Of a stretch of 64,000 nucleotides of DNA, positions 18,820-25,958 are shown piece after piece (within the stretch, counting starts at the first letter, position 1; every line of letters begins with the position of its first letter). Origin of the DNA: Pontibacter litorisediminis (GTDB lineage: Bacteria > Bacteroidota > Bacteroidia > Cytophagales > Hymenobacteraceae); the NCBI RefSeq assembly GCF_029360645.1, contig NZ_JARDUA010000009.1, forward strand, positions 86,637 to 150,636, given 5' to 3'. The translations under genes and the position numbers were made by a program. Under the pieces are notes generated by a model. The model had not been told where the DNA came from, made no database searches, and worked only from the letters and a program-made list of their open reading frames with translations.

Positions 18820-18827
18820 TAATTTTG
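18820..18827 (+). promoter_or_regulatory. -7 element of the nuoABC promoter
   Basis: TAATTTTG matches the Bacteroidota TAnnTTTG -7 consensus 19 bases before the nuoA ATG. The -33 region overlaps the end of repeat copy B and contains no clear TTG. Confidence 0.55.
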
Positions 18828-18846
18828 CCTAAACAGCTGCAACACA

Positions 18847-19356
18847 ATGGCAGAAAACTATATCTCAGACTTCGGGACCATCCTACTCTTTTTAGTAGGT
18901 GGGGCTATTTTTGTGGTGATCGGCCTGCTCACTAGCAGTTTGCTGCGCCCCAAAAACCCGAACCCGGAGAAGCTGGCAACCTACGAATCCGGTGAGGAGC
19001 CGATTGGCAACGCTTGGGTACAGTTTAACCCGCGGTTTTACGTGGTGGCGCTCATCTTCATCATCTTTGATGTGGAGCTGGCATTCCTGTTCCCATGGGC
19101 TACAGTGTTTGGCCGCAAGGATCTGATAGAGGCGACAGACGGCGTGTGGGGATGGTTTTCGCTGATAGAGATGTTTATCTTTATAGGTGTGCTGGTGCTG
19201 GGGCTGGCTTATGCCTGGGCAAAGGGGCACCTCGACTGGATAAAGCCGAAGCCGGTGCTACCGCAAAGCCGCTCCAAAATACCCCTGGATGTATACCAGC
19301 GCGTGAACGAGCGGAAGTATGATGCCAGAAAGCCACAGCAGCAGGAGGGAGAATAA
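18847..19356 (+). CDS. nuoA: NADH-quinone oxidoreductase subunit A
   Basis: A 169-residue inner-membrane subunit of complex I. Three membrane segments are visible (about residues 10-32, 62-84 and 95-117). Family motifs are KNPNPEKLATYESGEEP and RFYVVALIFIIFDVELAFLFPWA, the latter with the acidic pair conserved in NuoA/ND3. The C-terminal 45 residues are a hydrophilic extension. It is the first gene of a three-gene run, nuoA-nuoB-nuoC, with three bases before nuoB. Confidence 0.96.
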   Translation: MAENYISDFGTILLFLVGGAIFVVIGLLTSSLLRPKNPNPEKLATYESGEEPIGNAWVQFNPRFYVVALIFIIFDVELAFLFPWATVFGRKDLIEATDGVWGWFSLIEMFIFIGVLVLGLAYAWAKGHLDWIKPKPVLPQSRSKIPLDVYQRVNERKYDARKPQQQEGE

Positions 19357-19359
19357 CAG

Positions 19360-19914
19360 ATGAATTTACCACAGGATAAGACGGGAGAAGGCGGCGTAGT
19401 GATCACAAAGCTCGATGACCTGCTCAACTGGGCGCGACTGACCTCGCTGTTCCCGATGGGCTTCGGCTTGGCCTGCTGCGCCATTGAGATGATGGGCGCT
19501 TATGCCTCGGGCTATGACCTGGACCGCTTCGGCATTATCCCGCGCGCCTCACCACGGCAGTCGGATGTGATGATTGTGGCCGGTACGGTTACTTTTAAGA
19601 TGGCCGACCGTGTGCGACGCCTTTACGAGCAAATGCCGGAGCCACGCTACGTGATCTCGATGGGAAGCTGCTCTAACTGCGGCGGCCCGTACTGGGAGCA
19701 CGGCTACCATGTGGTGAAGGGGGTAGACAGGATCATACCGGTGGATGTGTACGTGCCGGGCTGCCCGCCAAGGCCGGAGGCGCTGATCGGCGGCTTTCTG
19801 AAACTACAGGAGATCATCCGCCAGGAAACCATACGCGCGCCTAGAGCCGTGCAACAAATTATGGCGAAGCGTGCGCAGCAGCAACCTGTGGCGGATGCTG
19901 ATAAGTTATCCTGA
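19360..19914 (+). CDS. nuoB: NADH-quinone oxidoreductase subunit B
   Basis: A 184-residue peripheral-arm subunit that carries the N2 [4Fe-4S] cluster passing electrons to quinone. Cluster ligands are visible: Cys39-Cys40 in GFGLACCAIEMMG, the cysteine pair in ISMGSCSNCGGPYW, and the cysteine in VPGCPPRPEALI. Length is normal. It lies three bases after nuoA and 25 bases before nuoC. Confidence 0.97.
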   Translation: MNLPQDKTGEGGVVITKLDDLLNWARLTSLFPMGFGLACCAIEMMGAYASGYDLDRFGIIPRASPRQSDVMIVAGTVTFKMADRVRRLYEQMPEPRYVISMGSCSNCGGPYWEHGYHVVKGVDRIIPVDVYVPGCPPRPEALIGGFLKLQEIIRQETIRAPRAVQQIMAKRAQQQPVADADKLS

Positions 19915-19939
19915 TTCACTTATTCACTCATTCAGCGTT

Positions 19940-20536
19940 ATGACCTTCGGGGAGCTACAGCAATTTATAGTTGATACGTTTGGCGCAGAGGTTATACTGG
20001 AGGCCAAGGCCGATGCGCTGCAGCCCTACCTGGTGCTGCAGACCGAGCACCTGCCAGCGGTCTGCCTGGCACTGCACGACAACGAGCAAACCTACTTCGA
20101 CTTCCTCTCCTGCCTGACAGGTATGGACAACGGCCCCGAAGCCGGCACGATGGAGGTAATTTATACGTTGTACTCTATCCCTTACGACCACCACCTGACG
20201 CTGAAGGTGCGGGTGCCTCGCAACAACACACCGGAAGAAGTGCTGCCGCAGGTGCCTACTGTTGCCCACATCTGGCGCACCGCCGACTGGCACGAGCGCG
20301 AGGTGTTCGACATGTTCGGCATCCTGTTTAAAGATCATCCTGACATGCGCCGCATCCTCTGTGCCGCTGACTGGGAGGGCCACCCGCTCCGCAAGGACTA
20401 TAAGCTGCAGGAATACTACCACGGCATTAAAGTGCCTTTTGATCAGCACAACGAGTTGAACGGTTTTAAAGGCGAGCCGCAGTGGCTGGTGGGGCAGCCT
20501 ACGCCTTTCTCGGATAAGCGGGAGAAGCCGGAGTAG
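19940..20536 (+). CDS. nuoC: NADH-quinone oxidoreductase subunit C (30 kDa subunit)
   Basis: A 198-residue peripheral-arm subunit of complex I. The 30-kDa signature is present as WRTADWHEREVFDMFGILFKDHPDMRRIL, ending with GHPLRKDYKL. I chose ATG 19940 over an in-frame GTG at 19871 because the latter lies inside nuoB and adds a non-conserved tail. It is separate from NuoD here. Normally nuoD follows immediately; in this window nuoD is 7 kb away at 27491. Confidence 0.95.
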   Translation: MTFGELQQFIVDTFGAEVILEAKADALQPYLVLQTEHLPAVCLALHDNEQTYFDFLSCLTGMDNGPEAGTMEVIYTLYSIPYDHHLTLKVRVPRNNTPEEVLPQVPTVAHIWRTADWHEREVFDMFGILFKDHPDMRRILCAADWEGHPLRKDYKLQEYYHGIKVPFDQHNELNGFKGEPQWLVGQPTPFSDKREKPE

Positions 20537-20540
20537 TACT

Positions 20541-20598
20541 GTATCCAACCACCCCTAGCCCCTCCTTAGACAAGGAGGGGCTAGGGGTGGTTGGATAC
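20541..20598. repeat. Perfect 27-bp inverted repeat after nuoC
   Basis: GTATCCAACCACCCCTAGCC and on to 20567 pairs base for base with 20572-20598 around a 4-base AGAC loop. The arm sequence (CACCCCTAGCCCCTCC) also occurs as fragments near the dispersed repeats, so this is likely a mobile or repetitive palindrome. It begins four bases after the nuoC stop and could end nuoABC transcripts, though it lacks a T tract. Confidence 0.85.
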
Positions 20599-20611
20599 AA
20601 GCTGCCAAAAA

Positions 20612-20651
20612 ACAAAAAGCCGCCGGTTATACTTCCGGCGGCCTCTTTTTA
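20612..20651. terminator. Bidirectional terminator between nuoC and the SPFH gene
   Basis: GCCGCCGG (20619-20626) pairs with CCGGCGGC (20635-20642); an A run precedes it and a T run follows, so it works on both strands. It lies between convergent genes. Confidence 0.85.
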
Positions 20652-20664
20652 TACTTCGCTATAT

Positions 20665-21465
20665 CTACTGCACGTTTTTGAAAAACGTGGGCGAGTTACC
20701 GTAGAGCGGTGTTTTTCCATCCCACTTCTCAATGAACTGCTGCTGGATGAGCAGTGGTGTGAGGGTGCGCTGGCGGAGTTCGTTGGCGCGTGCTTCGGCC
20801 TCGGCTTCTACTATTTTCTTGCGGGCCTGGGCTTCGGCAACTTTCAGCTCGTTCTCCACCTGCAGGGCCTGCTGCACAGCGCGGTTCTTCAGGTTTACGG
20901 CACGTACAATTTCGTCCGGGTACTGCAGGCCGCTGGTCATTTGCTCCAGCTCAAAGCCCTCTTTCCTTAAAGCATTATCTAACGCAATCTGTACTTTGTC
21001 TTCAAAACTCTGGCGGTTGGAGATAATGCTGTCGGTGCTGTACTTATTGAACTGGATGCGGAAAGCATCGCGGGTATAGTTAAACAGCGTGGTCTTGGTA
21101 ATCAGCTCAATGTCTTTGCGGTACTTGCTGAAGATCCTGGGGCTTTCACCGGGGCTAACTCTAAATGAAATGGTCGGGTCGACGGTGAAAACGGAGCCGT
21201 CTTTGGCATTTACGGTAAAGGCCGGGTAATCCACCGTCTGCACAAAGGTCGGGAACTGGAAAACCTCTTCGGTAAAAGGATTATACCACACGCGGCCGGT
21301 TACCAGGTTCACGTCCTGTACGCCTTTGTCGGTGCCGTAGAGCTTTACAAGTATACCTTCGTGGCCCGCGTCAATGCGGGTGCAGGATTTCATGGCAGTG
21401 ATAGAGAACACAAGTATAAGGATGAAGCTGATGCTCCAGGTCAGTAGCTGACGGGCGTTGTTCAT
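20665..21465 (-). CDS. SPFH/prohibitin-family membrane protein
   Basis: A 266-residue protein with one N-terminal membrane segment (about residues 8-25), an SPFH (band 7) domain (about 27-205; AGHEGILVKLYG, FPTFVQTVDYPAFTVNAKDG) and a long charged coiled coil (about 205-240, ENELKVAEAQARKKIVEAEA). SPFH proteins form inner-membrane microdomain rings and modulate proteases such as FtsH. Three bases separate it from the small membrane protein upstream, so the two are probably one transcript. Confidence 0.9.
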   Translation of the reverse strand: MNNARQLLTWSISFILILVFSITAMKSCTRIDAGHEGILVKLYGTDKGVQDVNLVTGRVWYNPFTEEVFQFPTFVQTVDYPAFTVNAKDGSVFTVDPTISFRVSPGESPRIFSKYRKDIELITKTTLFNYTRDAFRIQFNKYSTDSIISNRQSFEDKVQIALDNALRKEGFELEQMTSGLQYPDEIVRAVNLKNRAVQQALQVENELKVAEAQARKKIVEAEAEARANELRQRTLTPLLIQQQFIEKWDGKTPLYGNSPTFFKNVQ

Positions 21466-21468
21466 GGG

Positions 21469-21657
21469 TTAAGCTTTAAGTTTGTTGATGGAAAGACGGA
21501 TGACGAAGAAATTAGCGATGACGAGCACCAGCAGCAAACCCAGGCCAATGGCCACTTTCAGGTCGGAAGGCTGACGCACCAGCGAGGCAATCTCTGTGAA
21601 TGTAAGTATGTCGACTAGGAGCAGCAGGCCGAGCAGTAGAATGTAGGGGAATTTCAT
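21469..21657 (-). CDS. Small two-helix membrane protein
   Basis: A 62-residue protein with two hydrophobic helices (about residues 3-20 and 36-55) and a short basic tail (SINKLKA). It begins upstream of, and lies three bases from, the SPFH gene, so it may be a partner. I recognise no family; the tight coupling is the best evidence that it is real. Confidence 0.6.
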   Translation of the reverse strand: MKFPYILLLGLLLLVDILTFTEIASLVRQPSDLKVAIGLGLLLVLVIANFFVIRLSINKLKA

Positions 21658-21670
21658 CGGGAGTATATTA

Positions 21671-21749
21671 TTAACACAATATACTAAAAACCTTTTGTTC
21701 TTTCACTTACTCAAAGCCGATTGCCTTGTAAAAAGTATGAATACAGGTT
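21671..21749 (-). pseudogene. Remnant of a GNAT acetyltransferase 3' end
   Basis: The minus strand reads T-C-I-HTFYKAIGFE-stop-VKEQKVFSILC-stop, nearly the same as the last 26 codons of the intact GNAT gene at 22602-23027 (TDTHTFYKAIGFEEVKEQKVLSMLC). One Glu codon has become TAA. Only the 3' end is present; similarity stops at about 21749. It is a leftover of a partial duplication about 0.9 kb from the parent gene. Confidence 0.8.
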
Positions 21750-21840
21750 ATGGGGCAAGCCCTTTGCAAACGCAGGCTGTCAACTGGCACGCGCAGTCGA
21801 GAAGCCGGTAAGGTAATGTACTGCGTTGAATAGCAAGGGC

Positions 21841-21876
21841 GCTTTGTGGCTGCCGTCGCAGGCCACAAAGCATTTT
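21841..21876 (+). terminator. Hairpin with T tract between 21658 and 21904
   Basis: GCTTTGTGGC (21841-21850) pairs with GCCACAAAGC (21862-21871), followed on the plus strand by ATTTTTA. No plus-strand gene is annotated just upstream, so it may be left from earlier gene content. A second short palindrome at 21881-21903 lies at the stop of the next gene. Confidence 0.5.
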
Positions 21877-21904
21877 TATGCCCAAGAGCTTAAGCTGCTT
21901 GGGT

Positions 21905-22336
21905 TTATGCTTTTACATAGTTGTTACTACGCCTGCCGCTCCTGAAAAGAAAGTACCCCACCGCCATGTACAGGATAACTGCCACTCCGATTGGGGCCTC
22001 CTGTTGTGCGTACCAGATGCTACTGTTCTGAAGCAGGGGGTTGGTAACCATGCCTATCAGAACAAATGAGCCGAAAACCAAAGCTGGTGAAAGAATGATG
22101 GCAACGGCCCGAACCAGGAAGTTGCGGTTCCTGCTGAGGTAATACCCTATGCCTGTAGAGCCGATTAGCAGCAACACGATACCGATTGTCATAAAAAGCG
22201 CTGCGGCTCCGCTAGTTATAATCCGGCCATTTGTGGACACAATCACAGCTAATTTTATTGCCCAGGCTAGTGTGCCTCCTATCAAAAACAAACCTGCTAT
22301 CTGCGACCATCTTGCATAAAGTAATTTTACCTGCAT
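21905..22336 (-). CDS. Hypothetical four-helix membrane protein
   Basis: A 143-residue protein with four hydrophobic segments (about residues 12-33, 42-64, 75-97 and 113-131) joined by short loops, ending in a basic tail (RSGRRSNNYVKA). I do not recognise a family. It lies in the stretch that separates nuoC from nuoD and has its own 265-base upstream gap without a clear promoter. Confidence 0.6.
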   Translation of the reverse strand: MQVKLLYARWSQIAGLFLIGGTLAWAIKLAVIVSTNGRIITSGAAALFMTIGIVLLLIGSTGIGYYLSRNRNFLVRAVAIILSPALVFGSFVLIGMVTNPLLQNSSIWYAQQEAPIGVAVILYMAVGYFLFRSGRRSNNYVKA

Positions 22337-22601
22337 AAGGAATAGGCTTAGTTATGGAACAACTTGTATCAGGGAAATGAACAAGCCTTCGTGTAGCCGG
22401 GGTGCTGGAAGGCCAACGGGTAGGGGAAAGAAATATAAGCTTTATATACTAGCGCGTATGCAGAAGGTTTTGACTTGCAGTGGGTAAAATTATTCGGTCA
22501 CCATACTATAGGCAGCTTGCTTGTTGTAAGCTGTCTCAACCATTTTAATAAAGTATGGGTTATACGCTTGCAGTAGCGGGAGTGCTATAAGAAATATACT
22601 T

Positions 22602-23027
22602 TCAGCACAACATGCTGAGAACTTTTTGCTCTTTCACTTCCTCAAAGCCAATGGCCTTGTAAAAAGTATGAGTGTCGGTTCTTTGGGTGTTGCAGCGCAC
22701 CCTAACGCTGCATACTCCCTTTTGCCTCGCCCACGCCCGCACCTGCTCCACCAGCTTTCGGCCGGCTCCTGTTCTTCGGTAGTTTTCGTCTACCACCAGT
22801 CCGCCTATCTCCACAAAAGTGCCCGACTCCAGCCGCAAGGTATAAAACCCGTGTATCCAGCCGATCAGTTGATCTTTCAGCACCGCTCCGAAAGCGCAAT
22901 GGTCTTTGCTGCCTAAGATTTCCTGCAGCCATACTTTTGTTTCTGCAACTGATGCTGTGTAGCCGAGTTGGGAGGAGAGGTTGGTTATGGCTTTGGCGTC
23001 ATCGGAGGTAAGTGTTCTGATGTGCAT
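22602..23027 (-). CDS. GNAT family N-acetyltransferase
   Basis: A 141-residue protein of normal GNAT size. The acetyl-CoA binding motif A is visible around residues 75-105 (GGLVVDENYRRTGAGRKLVEQV, R/QxxGxG/A type), preceded by strand beta4 (FVEIGGLVV) and followed by the C-terminal strand segment (HTFYKAIGFEEVKEQKV). The acceptor substrate cannot be told. A decayed duplicate of its last 26 codons sits at 21671-21749. Confidence 0.88.
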   Translation of the reverse strand: MHIRTLTSDDAKAITNLSSQLGYTASVAETKVWLQEILGSKDHCAFGAVLKDQLIGWIHGFYTLRLESGTFVEIGGLVVDENYRRTGAGRKLVEQVRAWARQKGVCSVRVRCNTQRTDTHTFYKAIGFEEVKEQKVLSMLC

Positions 23028-23146
23028 GGTTCATAGTTTGGTGAGAAGTTTTTTTCGCTGGCGCGAGCTTACAGTTCGTGCTTTGCTTTTGTTTTTATTA
23101 GCAGAGGTAAGAACTGCAAACTAGCACCAAAGGGAGTCGCTTTAGC

Positions 23147-24457
23147 TTATTTGCCAAGCGTGTACCCCAACACTAACGAAAGAGACTTTGTTAACTTTGT
23201 TTCCCACTGATCGTTTTCAAGCATCACTTTACCCAAGTTGTAGTTTGCTTCTATGCTGAACTTGTTGTTGCGCTTATAGCCAAGTCCTGCAGTGAAGCTT
23301 GGCAGGAAAGTAGATACCTTATGATCAAAGGCAGTATTAAGTTTATTATCTTCTGAGTCAAATGCCTTATTAGGGGTTAACAGGAAGTTTAAACCTGCAG
23401 TACCATTTATGAATAGCTTAGAAGATTCGTTCAGAAAGAAATAATGCCGCACACCTACAGGTAATACGACATGTGAATAGTTTACAGTAGTATTGCCATC
23501 ATAAGCGCCGCTACCTCCAGGATTTGAGGGGGCGGACCTGGAACTGTAGACTGTGAGGTCGGTTCTAAATTTTACAAAATGGAGAGTTAGTTCAGCAAAC
23601 ACAGACCACTTGCTTTTGTTGAACGGGAAAACGTACTCTGCCTCCAACCCAATCTGTGGGGAAATATTCCGGTTAGAGGTTGTGGTATAGTGTTTTACGT
23701 TTCTTAGAGTGGCAGGACCGGAGCTTTGGCTAAAAACAACAACTTGGTCTACCTGTAGTATAGAAGAGTTTAAGCCTGCCTTCAATGTAAAAGCTGTTTT
23801 TCCCTTCTCTTTTTTAGCAGTATTGTCAATATAGTTAGCGCCAATACACTCATTGTACTTCTTAAACAGCTTAACTAAGTCACTCTCGTCGTACTCTATG
23901 TTGCTGAAATCTTTTTCTGTGAGGCCTGAACACTCCAGATTTGTCCAAAGCTGCTGCCTATATGTATTGTTTACTCCAATCTTGTTCCCGTTCAGCATAA
24001 ACTTCTTATAAACAAGTTGCTGCATGGCTGTACTGGTTGTCTTGTAGAAAAACCGCTCTAAGCCATTACGATCATAGTATGCGTATAGTGATGCTTCTCC
24101 GATCAAGGATGCTCTTAAGAACAACTGCTCTTCTTCAAACTGAGGTTCTCTGTTATTACTAAGATCATTTCCTTTGCTGCCTGACCTGTCTATTTTCACT
24201 GTAAATCTTTGGTATTTATGCGGTGTATTTAGCACCTCAAATTCTTTAACGGCGTCGATTGTAGCAACCTCAGGTACTGAATTCTCTGTTAACTTATACT
24301 CAAAGCTGGTTGGGTTCCTAGCTTTGTCGGTATTCCTGATCAAGCAATCTATTCTTTGGCCGTTGTTATCAACAAAGTATCCCTGCTCGAAAAGCACCTG
24401 TGCATGCACAGATAGACTTAATAAAATAAAGAGAGTTAAAAGTAGAAGTTTGTTCAT
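23147..24457 (-). CDS. Outer-membrane beta-barrel protein, paralog of 25959-27284
   Basis: A 436-residue protein with a signal peptide (SLSVHAQ, cleavage about residue 20), an N-terminal domain (about 22-215; FEQGYFVDNNGQRIDCLIRN) and a C-terminal set of amphipathic strands ending in LSLVLGYTLGK, typical of an OprB/porin-like small barrel. It is AT-rich and shares its full domain order with the gene at 25959-27284 (QGYF/PGYF, NTDK, LECQ/LECS, YNECIGANY/YNKCAGSAY). Role unknown. It is divergent from the truncated nuoD copy, in the same arrangement as its paralog with intact nuoD. Confidence 0.75.
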   Translation of the reverse strand: MNKLLLLTLFILLSLSVHAQVLFEQGYFVDNNGQRIDCLIRNTDKARNPTSFEYKLTENSVPEVATIDAVKEFEVLNTPHKYQRFTVKIDRSGSKGNDLSNNREPQFEEEQLFLRASLIGEASLYAYYDRNGLERFFYKTTSTAMQQLVYKKFMLNGNKIGVNNTYRQQLWTNLECSGLTEKDFSNIEYDESDLVKLFKKYNECIGANYIDNTAKKEKGKTAFTLKAGLNSSILQVDQVVVFSQSSGPATLRNVKHYTTTSNRNISPQIGLEAEYVFPFNKSKWSVFAELTLHFVKFRTDLTVYSSRSAPSNPGGSGAYDGNTTVNYSHVVLPVGVRHYFFLNESSKLFINGTAGLNFLLTPNKAFDSEDNKLNTAFDHKVSTFLPSFTAGLGYKRNNKFSIEANYNLGKVMLENDQWETKLTKSLSLVLGYTLGK

Positions 24458-24623
24458 TAGTAAATTGTTGGAAGTAGTTAAATGTTAAGTAGGTTTAGAA
24501 TACTATTATAAAGTTTGTACATGCATATGTTACAAATATAGCATATGCATGTTTTTATACTGTGAAAGATTGCATACTTTCAATAAGGCAATCATAGTGT
24601 CTAATTTGCCTTCTCTAACAAAC

Positions 24624-24664
24624 CCCTGCACAAATCCCCCTTTTTTCCGAACTTTGCAGAAGAA
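24624..24664 (+). promoter_or_regulatory. Upstream module shared by both nuoD copies (first copy)
   Basis: CTGCACAAATCC, a T run, CCGAACTTTGCAGAAG here and at 27415-27455 (CTGTACAAATCC ... CCGAACTTTGCGGAAG) is the only conserved part of the two upstream regions. GAACTTTG resembles a -7 TAnnTTTG element, so this is a probable promoter. Confidence 0.55.
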
Positions 24665-24695
24665 GCAAATTGACATTTTTAATTTCTAACACGCC

Positions 24696-25058
24696 TTGGC
24701 CTCAACCACCTACAAAAACTACCTGCTGCAGTCGGAGCCGAACAAGTTCAGCCAGGAGGCGCTGAAGGCCGGTGAGATGATTGTGAACATGGGGCCGCAG
24801 CACCCGAGCACGCACGGCGTACTGCGCCTGGAGGTGGTCACCGACGGCGAGATCATACAGGAGGTGGTGCCGCACATTGGTTACCTGCACCGCTGTTTCG
24901 AGAAGCACGCCGAAAGTATGGCCTACAACCAGACCATCCCCTACGTGGACCGCATGGACTACCTGGCGGCCATGAACTCGGAGCATGTTTGGTGCATGGG
25001 CGTGGAGAAGCTAATTTATTCTTTGAAAATAGGCATTAACACTTGCGTAGAACCTTAA
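24696..25058 (+). pseudogene. Truncated duplicate of nuoD (5' end only)
   Basis: The first 105 codons repeat NuoD (YKNYLLQSEPNKFSQEALK through MNSEHVWCMGVEK), then the frame runs into unrelated sequence (LIYSLKIGINTCVEP) to a stop at 25056-25058. It starts with TTG, whereas the intact copy starts with GTG. From 24711 to 25012 the two copies are 302 bases long with nine differences, all at third codon positions and all synonymous. NuoD is about 400 residues, so this fragment cannot be a working 49-kDa subunit. Homology ends exactly at the stop codon of the FkbM gene on the other strand. Confidence 0.9.
24711..25012 (+). repeat. nuoD: 302-bp direct repeat (nuoD 5' sequence), left copy
   Basis: Matches 27503-27804 with nine mismatches. 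The two copies lie 2792 bases apart in direct orientation and bracket the FkbM gene and one outer-membrane paralog. Confidence 0.95.
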
Positions 25059-25739
25059 GGTATACCCATTGGCCTTTAGGTACTGAACTGTCGCATTCGA
25101 CTTAAGTGATTCACAATTCAAAGCAAGGCCATGCATCTCTAGAATAATTATTTTTGGCTTATATAAATTTAAGTCAATGGATTTCAATACATTAAAATCA
25201 TGTCCTTCTACATCTATTGAAAGTAAATCTATCTCCTGCTCTGCTGGCAAGTGCTCTTTTAAAATTGTATTTAACGTTTTTGCTGCCATAATCTGCTGAT
25301 TATCGAAACTCCAGAAACTGGAGTGTTTGGCTAACGTGTTTTTGTCTACTGTGCTTACCCGGCTTTCATTTGATAAGAAAAAAGTAACATCTTGTTCAAC
25401 GTCGGAAACAGCGCTACATACAGCAATGTCCCTTGGTCTGACTTTATTGAATTTTTGGATTAATGAGTCGTTTGCATCGATACAAATTCCAGAGCCACCT
25501 TCTAAATAGATTAGGAAGGTGTTTGAGTCTAAGACAGGATCATTGCATCCCACATCAATATAAAACAGCTGCCTATGAGAAGGCTTAGTTAAAAGGGCTG
25601 ATAGAATGACATCCTCCCCAGTTTGGGAGAACATGAACTTAACCTTTATATTCATCAGCTTTCTTAACACTATAAAAGATAGTATTTTGATGAAGAGAGG
25701 CAAGGTGACATAGTTGTGAAGGTTCTTTCTTTTTATCAT
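25011..25739 (-). CDS. FkbM family methyltransferase
   Basis: A 242-residue SAM-dependent methyltransferase-fold protein. The SAM-binding start is FYIDVGCNDPVLDSN (about residues 59-73), with ICIDANDSLIQKF and the family motif DLLSIDVEGHDFNVLKSID (about 172-190). FkbM proteins often methylate polysaccharides or glycolipids; the substrate here is unknown. It is strongly AT-rich, in contrast to the nuo genes, and its TAG stop (25011-25013) coincides with the last bases of the truncated nuoD copy, so it arrived by an event that broke that copy. No adjacent glycan gene cluster is present. Confidence 0.85.
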   Translation of the reverse strand: MIKRKNLHNYVTLPLFIKILSFIVLRKLMNIKVKFMFSQTGEDVILSALLTKPSHRQLFYIDVGCNDPVLDSNTFLIYLEGGSGICIDANDSLIQKFNKVRPRDIAVCSAVSDVEQDVTFFLSNESRVSTVDKNTLAKHSSFWSFDNQQIMAAKTLNTILKEHLPAEQEIDLLSIDVEGHDFNVLKSIDLNLYKPKIIILEMHGLALNCESLKSNATVQYLKANGYTLRFYASVNAYFQRIN

Positions 25740-25958
25740 ATATCGAGAGGGCTTTTAGCTGTTATGTTCAATAGCTAATATTTAAGATGGATTAGCATCT
25801 ATGTCAAAAATAATTCATGAATTAACCGAAATCTCAACATAACATTTGTCAGAACTCTTTCGAAGGTGTGAGCTTGCAACTCGTGCCGTTGCTTAGAATA
25901 ATAGAATAAGAAGTACGAGCTACAGCACGCGTCGCGGTAAGGAAAGTATGGCTACTCT

